Assembly (NCBI GenBank): GCA_017547995.1
Contig: JAFYNW010000387.1
Location: 1 to 17,264, forward strand
Direction: 5' to 3'
DNA length: 17,264 bases
Source: Clostridia bacterium
GTDB lineage: Bacteria; Bacillota; Clostridia; Oscillospirales; Butyricicoccaceae
Position numbers and translations under genes: made by a program. This document shows positions 1 to 5,396 of this stretch, piece by piece; positions within the stretch are counted from its first letter, which is position 1, and every line of letters starts with the position of its first letter. Below the pieces are notes generated by a model that was given only the letters and a program-made list of their open reading frames with translations, made no database searches and was not told where the DNA came from.

Positions 1-1
1 C

Positions 2-70
2 GGCATGGGCATTTCCGCTGAGGTAATTGCATTTTACTATAACAGCCGTGATATCGGCACTAAAAAATAA
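2..70 (+). CDS. C-terminal end of an unidentified protein (truncated by window edge)
   Basis: The frame beginning at base 2 stays open to a TAA at 68-70 and encodes 22 residues ending in RDIGTKK. It is followed at once by a terminator hairpin, which fits a real gene end. The fragment is too short to assign to a family. It converges on the chromate-transporter operon. Confidence 0.5.
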   Translation, partial: GMGISAEVIAFYYNSRDIGTKK

Positions 71-103
71 AAAATCCCCATCGTGTGATGTGGATAATTT
101 TTT
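70..103. terminator. Bidirectional rho-independent terminator
   Basis: ATCCCCATC (74-82) pairs with GATGTGGAT (87-95) across a GTGT loop with one internal C/T mismatch. The stem has an A-tract on its left and TTTTTT (98-103) on its right, so it can end transcription both from the gene finishing at 70 and from the minus-strand chromate operon finishing at 106. Confidence 0.75.
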
Positions 104-105
104 GC

Positions 106-669
106 TTAAATTGCGTATACGATTGCGCCGAGGATTGCTGAGATTACGATGAGCATTATAGGGCTTATCTTTTTGCCGATGAGCTTTTTCGAGCCAAACA
201 TAAGGCCGAGAAGCACGATTGTAAGGCCGAAGGATTTTACGTTGAAGGTAGCGCCCGGCATAATTGGCAGAGCATTTTTCGCAATCATATATACGCCTGT
301 TGCAAGGACGATGCCGATTACGCAAGGCTTGAGGCCGCGGAGGATTGCCTGCACGTATTTGTTTTTCAGTAGGTTTTTAAGCACTGCCATAACGAGAAGA
401 ATGATGATGAATGATGGCAGTACAACGGCTGTTGTGGCAAGGATTGCACCGAAAATGCCAGCCTGACTGCTGCCGACGTAAGTCGCGAGATTTACCATAA
501 TAGGGCCAGGTGTGCTTTCGGCAACGGCAATCATATATGTAAGTGCTTCGTCAGTAAGCCAGCCGTAAGAAAGCACAACGTCACGTATGAGAGGAATTGC
601 GCCGTAAGCGCCGCCAAAGGCGAAACAGCCCACGCGAAGGAAACCGATAAACAAATCGAGAAGAATCAT
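106..669 (-). CDS. Chromate transporter, short CHR-domain subunit (second of pair)
   Basis: This 187-residue, very hydrophobic protein matches the short, single-domain form of the CHR (ChrA) family of inner-membrane anion transporters. The family signatures are visible: FGG at residues 18-20 near the N-terminus and ESTPGPI at 51-57, followed by several membrane segments. Short CHR proteins are encoded as tandem pairs and are believed to work together, whereas long ChrA fuses two such halves. The start ATG (667-669) overlaps the stop of the upstream CHR gene by one base (TAATG), so translation is probably coupled. The family is named for chromate efflux, but the natural substrate in an anaerobe is not shown by sequence; sulfate-like oxyanions are alternatives. 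Confidence 0.88.
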   Translation of the reverse strand: MILLDLFIGFLRVGCFAFGGAYGAIPLIRDVVLSYGWLTDEALTYMIAVAESTPGPIMVNLATYVGSSQAGIFGAILATTAVVLPSFIIILLVMAVLKNLLKNKYVQAILRGLKPCVIGIVLATGVYMIAKNALPIMPGATFNVKSFGLTIVLLGLMFGSKKLIGKKISPIMLIVISAILGAIVYAI

Positions 670-1241
670 TATTTTGCTCCTCCCTTCTTACTCTGTACGC
701 AGAAGATTGTAAGGCTGACGCAAGCCGCAACAATCATAAGGCTGATGGATGAGAAATTGAGCGCAAAAATATTGATGAGAAGCATTGCCACTGCAGAGCA
801 TGCCATAATTGCCTTTGGCACGACTTTATTATGCATTTTCTTGATCATTGTGACAGCCGCGTCTAAAATGAGGACGCCCACTGCGATTTTGATGCCCTTG
901 AATGCATTGGCAATAACGGCAATTTCAAGGAAGTTATCGAGAAACATTGAAATAGCGTAGATTACGGCAAAGGATGGAAGGACGATGCCGAGAGTTGCGA
1001 CAAGCGAGCCGATAAAGCCTGCCTGTTTATAGCCGACGAATGTGGCGCAGTTGATGGCGATAGGACCCGGTGTGCTTTCGGCGATGACTGTAACGTTCAT
1101 CATTTCATCGTGGGTAATCCATTTTTTGCGCTCGACGCAGTTGTTTTCAATCATTGCAATCATTGCATACCCGCCGCCGAAGGTGAAGAAGCCTATCTTC
1201 ATAAAGGTCAGGGCTAGGTCGGTAAGTATGTTTTTCTTCAT
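669..1241 (-). CDS. Chromate transporter, short CHR-domain subunit (first of pair)
   Basis: This is a 190-residue membrane protein of the short CHR family, with FGGG at residues 21-24 and ESTPGP at 55-60, as in its downstream partner. The frame is open further upstream to 1265, but the ATG at 1239-1241 is chosen because AAGGAGGAAA (1243-1252) lies just before it. It also forms an ATGA overlap with the stop of the arsR-type gene, typical of coupled translation. The two CHR proteins share the motif layout but differ elsewhere in sequence, which fits a heteromeric transporter. Expression should follow the repressor-controlled promoter at 1602-1630. The substrate is inferred from the family name only. 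Confidence 0.88.
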   Translation of the reverse strand: MKKNILTDLALTFMKIGFFTFGGGYAMIAMIENNCVERKKWITHDEMMNVTVIAESTPGPIAINCATFVGYKQAGFIGSLVATLGIVLPSFAVIYAISMFLDNFLEIAVIANAFKGIKIAVGVLILDAAVTMIKKMHNKVVPKAIMACSAVAMLLINIFALNFSSISLMIVAACVSLTIFCVQSKKGGAK

Positions 1242-1564
1242 ATTTCCTCCTTGTTTTCGTGGCATTTACAGCCTGAATGGCAGGAATGCTCTCCGCCTTT
1301 TTTCACTTGAGCAAGGGTTGTGAGATGATTTGCAAGGGCCTTGAGTGCCGCCCTGTCCACCTCATAGTGCATAAAATAGCCCCGCTTTTCCCCCGAAACA
1401 AGCCCCGCCTCACGAAGCACTCTTATGTGCTGTGAAACTGCCGCCTGAGTTATCCCCAGCTTGTTTGCAAGAGAGCGGACACACATATTATGCCTCAGGA
1501 GTATTTCAACAATCTTCATGCGGTTATCATCACCAAGTGCCTTGAGCATAAGATTTACATCCAT
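1238..1564 (-). CDS. ArsR/SmtB-family metal- or oxyanion-responsive repressor
   Basis: This 108-residue winged-helix protein has the ArsR-family order: an N-terminal helix with ALGDDNRMKIVEIL, then the recognition helix QAAVSQHIRVLREAG (about residues 40-54), then a beta-wing around GEKRGYFMHYEV. Members dissociate from DNA when they bind a metal or metalloid. Possible thiol ligands are Cys28, at the place where classical ArsR proteins have ELCVCDL, and a histidine/cysteine-rich tail with Cys95, Cys99 and Cys101. It is the first gene of the operon with the two CHR transporters, preceded by AGGAGGG. Two palindromes in its own promoter suggest autorepression and inducible transport. The inducer is unknown. 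Confidence 0.9.
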   Translation of the reverse strand: MDVNLMLKALGDDNRMKIVEILLRHNMCVRSLANKLGITQAAVSQHIRVLREAGLVSGEKRGYFMHYEVDRAALKALANHLTTLAQVKKGGEHSCHSGCKCHENKEEI

Positions 1565-1578
1565 AATTACCCTCCTTC

Positions 1579-1640
1579 TGATTAAGTGATTACTTAATCA
1601 GATTATACTGCCGTTTTTTGATTAAGTCAACACTTAAATG
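1579..1640 (-). promoter_or_regulatory. Promoter and two operator palindromes for the arsR-chr operon
   Basis: On the minus strand TTGACT (1625-1630) and TATAAT (1602-1607) are separated by exactly 17 bases. A perfect palindrome, TGATTAAGT-GATT-ACTTAATCA (1579-1600), covers the start-site region. A second, related one (TGATTAAGT-CAAC-ACTTAA, 1619-1637) overlaps the -35 box. Their centres are 40 bases apart, close to four helical turns. This is the layout expected for an ArsR-type autorepressor blocking polymerase. Confidence 0.85.
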
Positions 1641-1647
1641 GATATAT

Positions 1648-1674
1648 AAAAAAAGAAGTCCCGCAGGACTTCTT
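1648..1674 (-). terminator. Rho-independent terminator of the receiver-domain gene
   Basis: AAGAAGTCC (1653-1661) pairs perfectly with GGACTTCTT (1666-1674) over a CGCA loop. On the minus strand it is followed by a T-tract. The stop codon (TAA, 1673-1675) overlaps the stem base. Confidence 0.85.
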
Positions 1675-2029
1675 ACATTTTATCGATTGCTTCGAGGATT
1701 TTCTTTTCACTGAGAGGCTTTGTGATGACAGCCTTTGCACCGCTTTCGATGCAGCTGTTAACAAAGGCTTTATGGCCGAGTGAGGACATGAGAATTACGT
1801 TTGCCTCAGGATTTATCTTCAGGATAGCTTCGAGCACCTCTACGCCGTCTTTGCCTGTGAGGGAAATATCCACAAGGGACACCTCAGGCTGAAACTCCTG
1901 ATAAAACTCAACTGCCTGATTACCGTTGATGGCATCGCAAAGCACGATATGTTCGTGTTTTGTAAGGATTTTTCTGATATTCTGGCGTTCGTGAGCCAGG
2001 TCATTGCAAATCATAAAGCTTTTTGACAT
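1673..2029 (-). CDS. Stand-alone response-regulator receiver domain (CheY-like)
   Basis: This 118-residue protein is a receiver domain with no output domain. The phosphorylation site is Asp54 (SLVDISLTG), with the conserved switch Ser82 (ILMSSLG) and Lys104 (TKPL). The acidic pair near the N-terminus is Asn9-Asp10 rather than the usual two acidic residues; such a change can alter magnesium binding and phosphorylation. No histidine kinase or partner gene is in the window. The start ATG is preceded by AGAGGA. I see no clear promoter between this gene and the tRNA-Thr upstream, so it may depend on read-through past that terminator or on a weak promoter. The kinase and target are unknown. Confidence 0.85.
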   Translation of the reverse strand: MSKSFMICNDLAHERQNIRKILTKHEHIVLCDAINGNQAVEFYQEFQPEVSLVDISLTGKDGVEVLEAILKINPEANVILMSSLGHKAFVNSCIESGAKAVITKPLSEKKILEAIDKM

Positions 2030-2048
2030 AATTTATTCCTCTGTTTTC

Positions 2049-2068
2049 GGGAGGAGCAAGCGCCTCCC
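2049..2068. repeat. Intergenic hairpin module (GGGAGG-CCTCCC)
   Basis: GGGAGG (2049-2054) pairs with CCTCCC (2063-2068) around AGCAAGCG, followed by CTACG. The same GGAGCAAGC core followed by CCCTAC recurs at about 11321-11346, so this is a dispersed repeat rather than a simple terminator; it has no adjacent T-run on the coding side. Confidence 0.55.
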
Positions 2069-2089
2069 CTACGTTTTTTGATTAAATAA

Positions 2090-2118
2090 CAAAAAAGACA
2101 CGACCTAGTCGTGTCTTT
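2090..2118 (-). terminator. Rho-independent terminator after tRNA-Thr (copy 1)
   Basis: AAAGACACGAC (2094-2104) pairs perfectly with GTCGTGTCTTT (2108-2118) over a three-base loop. On the minus strand a T-run follows. The stem begins at the last base of the tRNA CCA end, so termination is immediate. Confidence 0.85.
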
Positions 2119-2193
2119 GGAGCTGGTGGACGGACTTGAACCCCCGACCTGCTGATTACAAATCAGCTGCTCTACCGGCTGAGCTACACCAGC
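2118..2193 (-). tRNA. tRNA-Thr (anticodon UGU), copy 1
   Basis: The minus strand folds as a complete cloverleaf. The acceptor stem starts GCTGGTG and pairs with CACCAGC. The D-arm is GCTC...GAGC. The anticodon stem CTGAT/ATCAG holds the loop TTTGTAA, giving anticodon TGT. The T-arm contains GGGGGTTCAAGTCC. The discriminator base is T and the CCA end is encoded (2118-2120). It reads ACA codons, the dominant Thr codon in highly biased genes of this window such as the PduL gene. It is identical to the copy at 5243-5318. Confidence 0.97.
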
Positions 2194-2224
2194 ATATTTG
2201 CTGTACTCTCTCGAGTGCTTGTAT

Positions 2225-2253
2225 ATAATAACACAAGTTTTCTCATTTGTCAA
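2225..2253 (-). promoter_or_regulatory. tRNA-Thr promoter, copy 1
   Basis: Minus-strand TTGACA (2248-2253) and TATTAT (2225-2230) are spaced by 17 bases, and the tRNA begins about 32 bases beyond the -10 box. The sequence is nearly identical to the promoter at 5349-5377. Confidence 0.85.
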
Positions 2254-2297
2254 CACTTTTTACGAAAAATTATATATTTTTCTTTATTCGGTTTCCA

Positions 2298-2327
2298 TTG
2301 ACAAACCGTACCGTTTTGTACGATAAT
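2298..2327 (+). promoter_or_regulatory. MFS transporter promoter with internal palindrome
   Basis: TTGACA (2298-2303) and GATAAT (2322-2327) are 18 bases apart. Inside the spacer CGTAC (2307-2311) and GTACG (2318-2322) form a perfect inverted repeat over six bases, a plausible operator. The predicted start leaves a short leader before the ATG at 2355. Confidence 0.65.
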
Positions 2328-2354
2328 ATAATAATAGAAAGCGAGGTCATTGCT

Positions 2355-3515
2355 ATGAGTCTGAAAAACAAATATAATCTTCTGTATTTTCTCTTCTGCC
2401 TTGTCGGCTGCTGTATCGGCGGCTTCGTGGCGGTATTTCTTCAATATAAAGGTGTATCCAACACTCAGATTGGTCTTGTAACCGGTATAGGCTGTGCCTC
2501 GTCCATCCTGCTTGGTCCTTGGTTTTCAAACCTCTTAACAAAGCTGGAATGGCTCTCGCCTAACAAGCTTCTCTTTGCAATTTACGGCTTTATTGCCATT
2601 GCATTCCCGCTTATCGCCTATCTCAACCTTTCGCCAATCGTGATTATGGTCATCTACATCGTGATGTATTCACTTTATATCTGCTCCAACTCCTTCGTTG
2701 TAATCATTGCCAGCGGCTATACGCTCAAGGGTGTTGACATCAACTTCGGTCTTGCAAGAGGCCTTGGCAGTACGTCCTGGGCATTCACAAGCCTTTTCGG
2801 CGGCTCTATCATTGAAATCTTCGACGCGAGAATCCTTGCAGTTGGTTTTGTGATTTTCACACTTATGATGTTCGCACTTATGTTCACAATGCCTGAGGTC
2901 CGCATGAGAGCGGCAAAGGGCGAAAAGGGCGGCTCTGTCGGTCATATCATCAAGACCTATCGCAGCTACTTCCTGGTGCTTCTCGGCTTTGCAATCTGCA
3001 TTATGGCAAGCACAATGCTTGGCACGTATCTTCCTAATATTGTAAGAAGCCTCGGCGGTACAACGGCGACATTCGGCATCGCGGCCTTTGCTTCGGCATT
3101 CAGTGAATTGCCTGTTATGGCTATGGCGGCAAAATGGATGAAGAAATGCAATCCTATGACTCTCTTCACCATCGGCGGTATCGCATATATCTGCCGTACG
3201 TTTATCGTCTGCTTCGCGCCTAACGTGACTGTTCTTGTAATCGGTATGCTTTTCCAGAGTATTTCCTATGGTCTTATCACGGCTGTTGTTACTTATTACG
3301 TAATGTACAACCTTGCTCCTCAGGATCAGGTTATGGGACAGTCGATGATTGGTATGATGACAAGCGGTATCGGCTCGACGCTCGGCAACGTCATCGGCGG
3401 CGTATTGCAGGACACATACGGTCTCGGCGCTATGTACACAGCATCCTGCGTGCTCATCGTTGTGGGCGCTCTCGTCATTGCTTCAGCAAGATTTGCTGAA
3501 AAGAAAAAAGCTTAG
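2355..3515 (+). CDS. Major facilitator superfamily transporter
   Basis: This 386-residue integral membrane protein has the hydrophobic segment pattern of a twelve-helix MFS permease. The halves are joined by a basic cytoplasmic loop around residues 182-202 (RMRAAKGEKGG). It most resembles the LacY-like sugar or nucleoside proton symporter group (MFS_1-like), but no motif fixes the substrate. The frame is open back to 2247, but the ATG at 2355 is preferred: it has a GAGG ribosome site, the upstream extension would run through the promoter, and the protein then begins with a short polar stretch before the first helix. It is monocistronic, with its own promoter and a shared terminator. Regulation may involve the promoter palindrome. 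Confidence 0.85.
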   Translation: MSLKNKYNLLYFLFCLVGCCIGGFVAVFLQYKGVSNTQIGLVTGIGCASSILLGPWFSNLLTKLEWLSPNKLLFAIYGFIAIAFPLIAYLNLSPIVIMVIYIVMYSLYICSNSFVVIIASGYTLKGVDINFGLARGLGSTSWAFTSLFGGSIIEIFDARILAVGFVIFTLMMFALMFTMPEVRMRAAKGEKGGSVGHIIKTYRSYFLVLLGFAICIMASTMLGTYLPNIVRSLGGTTATFGIAAFASAFSELPVMAMAAKWMKKCNPMTLFTIGGIAYICRTFIVCFAPNVTVLVIGMLFQSISYGLITAVVTYYVMYNLAPQDQVMGQSMIGMMTSGIGSTLGNVIGGVLQDTYGLGAMYTASCVLIVVGALVIASARFAEKKKA

Positions 3516-3526
3516 ATTAAAAATGA

Positions 3527-3558
3527 AAACCGGCTCAGACGAGTCGGGTTTATTTTTT
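3527..3558. terminator. Bidirectional terminator between convergent genes
   Basis: AAACCGGCTC (3527-3536) pairs with GAGTC-G-GGTTT (3541-3551), with one bulged G and one G.T pair. TTTTTT follows on the plus strand, and TTTTCATTTTT lies beyond the stem on the minus strand. It serves the MFS gene and the gene at 3563-4849. Confidence 0.75.
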
Positions 3559-3562
3559 GCGT

Positions 3563-4849
3563 TTATCTTGCAGCAGATGGCCATACAGCCTTGTCTGGTG
3601 CATTTTTGAATATTGGTGTGTATTTGTCTTCCGCAACGTAAAGAATCTTTATATCACCCTCAATTTTCTTGTCGATGATATTCATAAACGGTCTGTTAAG
3701 CACTGTTCTACACTGTTCATTTGAGCCGATTGGAAGCCCAGAGCCATCACAGGCATACATGCACTGGAACAACAGATACGTAGGCTCATCTGACGCTATG
3801 TTAGACTTGTTCTGACCGATATAATAATCAGAGAATTCCTGTGGATTTGATGTTGCGAATACTTCGTAGCTTCTGTGAGCATAGTCACCACCGTGGACTA
3901 TCTGCACCATATCAACAAAATAATATATATCATTTTGCTTGAAATAATTATAGACATGTCCGCCTTCGTTGGCACTTTCCTGTACATACCCTTGCTCATC
4001 AAAATCTCCACAAAGAAGATAATTAAGCAGATTACTGCCCCCACCGCAATTTCCCTTATTTTCATTGAATACAGTCTGTGCAGAGCGATTTACATGCCAT
4101 TCAATACCATTATACGAAACGCAAAGGTCACCATTTGTTCCTCCGTAGCCTTTCTGATGGAGATACTGTACAGCATCAGCCAGAGTGGAAATCTTTTGTG
4201 CAACCGCATCCAATGTAAGTTTATCCTTGATCATCTTCTGGATTTCATCCACGCCGTACTGAGGGCGACCCAACTCAAACGGAATCTTGTAATAGTCGAT
4301 GATGGAATCGTAATTTACATTCTTTACAAAATCAACAGTTGCCAGATTCTTCGTGCCGTCATAGCCTACTGTAAGGCCGTAAGCCTCGGCGAGTGCGCGG
4401 AGTGGTGCATAGGTTGTGCCGTTGTATGCAAATACAGGCACATTCTTGCCGTTTACATCCTTCGGTTGGAACACTTCGCCATTTACTTCGATATTGATTG
4501 GTGTGACGGTGATATTGGTCTGCTTCGTCATAGCTTGGGCTGTACCTTTGCTTCCTGCAAAGTTGCCCGATGGTGTACCGTTGACTGTGGCGAGATTTTT
4601 CTCACCATTATAGCCTACATCAAGGCCATAAGCTTCAGCAAGGGCGCGTAGCGGCGCATAAGTTGTGCCGTTGTATGCAAACACAGGCACATTCTTGCCG
4701 TTGGCATCGGTAGGCAGGAAGTTTTTGCCACCCACCATAACGTTGATTGGGTCTACTGTGATTGTACGGCTTTGTGCCGCCTTGACAGGCATTACTGTGA
4801 TGAGTAAGGCCGAGCAAAGGAGGAAAGCCAGAAATTGCCTGATTTTCAT
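3563..4849 (-). CDS. Secreted two-repeat stalk-domain protein with transglutaminase-like domain
   Basis: This 428-residue protein has a signal peptide (residues 1 to about 24, with AFLLCSALLITVM and cleavage near VKA-A). Two near-identical stalk repeats resembling the copper amine oxidase N-terminal-like domain follow (about 30-89 and 113-172). Both contain NGKNVPVFAYNGTTYAPLR. The C-terminal half looks like a transglutaminase-like papain fold: Cys268 (GNCGGGSN), His298 (GGHVYNY) and Asp313 (YYFVDMV) fit the Cys-His-Asp order. The stalk repeats are common in extracellular proteins of Firmicutes and probably tether or space the catalytic part. It could act as a protease or cross-linking enzyme, or be inactive. 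The start has GAGGTG upstream, and the promoter is TTGTAA-17-TATAAT. Confidence 0.8.
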   Translation of the reverse strand: MKIRQFLAFLLCSALLITVMPVKAAQSRTITVDPINVMVGGKNFLPTDANGKNVPVFAYNGTTYAPLRALAEAYGLDVGYNGEKNLATVNGTPSGNFAGSKGTAQAMTKQTNITVTPINIEVNGEVFQPKDVNGKNVPVFAYNGTTYAPLRALAEAYGLTVGYDGTKNLATVDFVKNVNYDSIIDYYKIPFELGRPQYGVDEIQKMIKDKLTLDAVAQKISTLADAVQYLHQKGYGGTNGDLCVSYNGIEWHVNRSAQTVFNENKGNCGGGSNLLNYLLCGDFDEQGYVQESANEGGHVYNYFKQNDIYYFVDMVQIVHGGDYAHRSYEVFATSNPQEFSDYYIGQNKSNIASDEPTYLLFQCMYACDGSGLPIGSNEQCRTVLNRPFMNIIDKKIEGDIKILYVAEDKYTPIFKNAPDKAVWPSAAR

Positions 4850-4879
4850 TATTACACCTCGCTGTATGAGTATGGCTTA

Positions 4880-4908
4880 ATTATAGCATTGTGAAGATAA
4901 GATTACAA
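4880..4908 (-). promoter_or_regulatory. Promoter of the stalk/transglutaminase-like gene
   Basis: Minus-strand TTGTAA (4903-4908) and TATAAT (4880-4885) are separated by 17 bases. The leader to the ATG at 4849 is about 25 bases. Confidence 0.7.
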
Positions 4909-4913
4909 GAAAT

Positions 4914-4937
4914 AAAAAAGACCCACAGGCGTGGGTC
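4914..4937 (-). terminator. Rho-independent terminator left of the GTGAAAT array
   Basis: GACCCAC (4920-4926) pairs with GTGGGTC (4931-4937) over AGGC. On the minus strand it is followed by TTTTTT. It would stop any transcript that passed the tRNA terminator at 5117-5150 and crossed the repeat array. Confidence 0.75.
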
Positions 4938-4944
4938 AATTAAA

Positions 4945-5108
4945 GTGAAATATCCTTCAGATGTGAAATAATGACCTGGGGTCATTGTGAAGTTCTATGC
5001 TGCCGCATAAAGTGAAATAAAATAAATCCCCTCACGCCCGCAGGCATTTCACATTGCGCAGCAATATTTCACACGCTTTACGTATTTCACAAATCCTGAA
5101 AAGGATTT
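4945..5108. repeat. GTGAAAT/ATTTCAC mosaic hairpin array
   Basis: Short palindromes are joined by GTGAAAT linkers in the left half and by the reverse complement ATTTCAC in the right half. Visible hairpins include AATGACC-TGG-GGTCATT (4970-4986), TATGC-TGCC-GCATA, GCC-CGCA-GGC and ATTGC-GCA-GCAAT (5053-5065). The right flank ends with AAATCC-TGAAAA-GGATTT (5091-5108). No coding frame is convincing here. The plan is the same as in the ATGAATT elements at 12230 and 14798, but the linker word differs. Confidence 0.75.
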
Positions 5109-5116
5109 ATTTAACT

Positions 5117-5150
5117 GCAAAAAAGCCAGGTCAATGACCTGGCTTTTTGC
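5117..5150 (-). terminator. Rho-independent terminator of the tRNA-Thr/tRNA-Tyr operon
   Basis: GCAAAAAAGCCAGGT and ACCTGGCTTTTTGC form a long, nearly perfect hairpin next to the tRNA-Tyr 3' end. On the minus strand the descending arm is T-rich. Confidence 0.85.
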
Positions 5151-5236
5151 TGGTGGGAGATGGTGGATTCGGACCACCGAAGTCGAAAGACAACAGATTT
5201 ACAGTCTGCCCCCTTTGGCCACTCGGGAAATCTCCC
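5151..5236 (-). tRNA. tRNA-Tyr (anticodon GUA)
   Basis: The minus strand encodes an 86-base class II tRNA. The acceptor stem GGGAGAT pairs with ATCTCCC, and the D-arm holds CCCGAGTGG. The anticodon loop CTGTAAA gives GTA. There is a long variable arm (GTCTTTCGAC), and the T-arm contains GGTCCGAATCC. Discriminator A and an encoded CCA (5151-5153) complete it. It lies six bases downstream of tRNA-Thr, so the two are probably co-transcribed. Confidence 0.96.
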
Positions 5237-5242
5237 ATATAT

Positions 5243-5318
5243 TGGAGCTGGTGGACGGACTTGAACCCCCGACCTGCTGATTACAAATCAGCTGCTCTAC
5301 CGGCTGAGCTACACCAGC
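5243..5318 (-). tRNA. tRNA-Thr (anticodon UGU), copy 2
   Basis: This gene is identical in sequence to the tRNA-Thr at 2118-2193, with anticodon TGT and an encoded CCA (5243-5245). It is the first gene of a two-tRNA transcript with tRNA-Tyr, whereas copy 1 stands alone. Confidence 0.97.
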
Positions 5319-5348
5319 GTTTTTGCCGTTTCTCTCGAGTGCTTGTAT

Positions 5349-5377
5349 ATAATAACACAAGTTTTCTCGTTTGTCAA
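5349..5377 (-). promoter_or_regulatory. Promoter of the tRNA-Thr/tRNA-Tyr operon
   Basis: Minus-strand TTGACA (5372-5377) and TATTAT (5349-5354) have a 17-base spacer. Except for one base in the spacer, it is the same promoter as at 2225-2253. Confidence 0.85.
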
Positions 5378-5396
5378 CACTTTTTCAAAATATTTT

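Larger units (their letters stand above)
2117..2261 (-). repeat. Direct repeat, copy 1: tRNA-Thr gene with its promoter
   Basis: About 145 bases covering tRNA-Thr and its whole promoter match 5242-5385 in the same orientation. The tRNA is identical; only a few substitutions and a one-base gap lie in the leader. The copies bracket about 3 kb holding the MFS transporter, the transglutaminase-like gene, a hairpin array and tRNA-Tyr. Confidence 0.9.
5242..5385 (-). repeat. Direct repeat, copy 2: tRNA-Thr gene with its promoter
   Basis: Partner of 2117-2261 in the same orientation. Similarity stops sharply after TTTTT at 5385 and at the tRNA CCA end, which suggests duplication of the tRNA transcription unit itself. 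Confidence 0.9.

Noticed and set aside
2011..2256. Minus-strand open frame containing GVAQPVEQLICNQQVGGSSPS
   Set aside because: This is translated tRNA-Thr sequence, a well-known spurious protein.
3875..4651. Plus-strand open frame of 258 codons opposite the stalk/transglutaminase-like gene
   Set aside because: The minus-strand protein has a signal peptide, two repeats, a promoter and a ribosome site. The plus frame is only their complement.
4945..5108. CRISPR array
   Set aside because: The repeated word GTGAAAT is only seven bases, spacing is irregular, spacers are themselves palindromic, and the word inverts halfway through. No cas gene is present.
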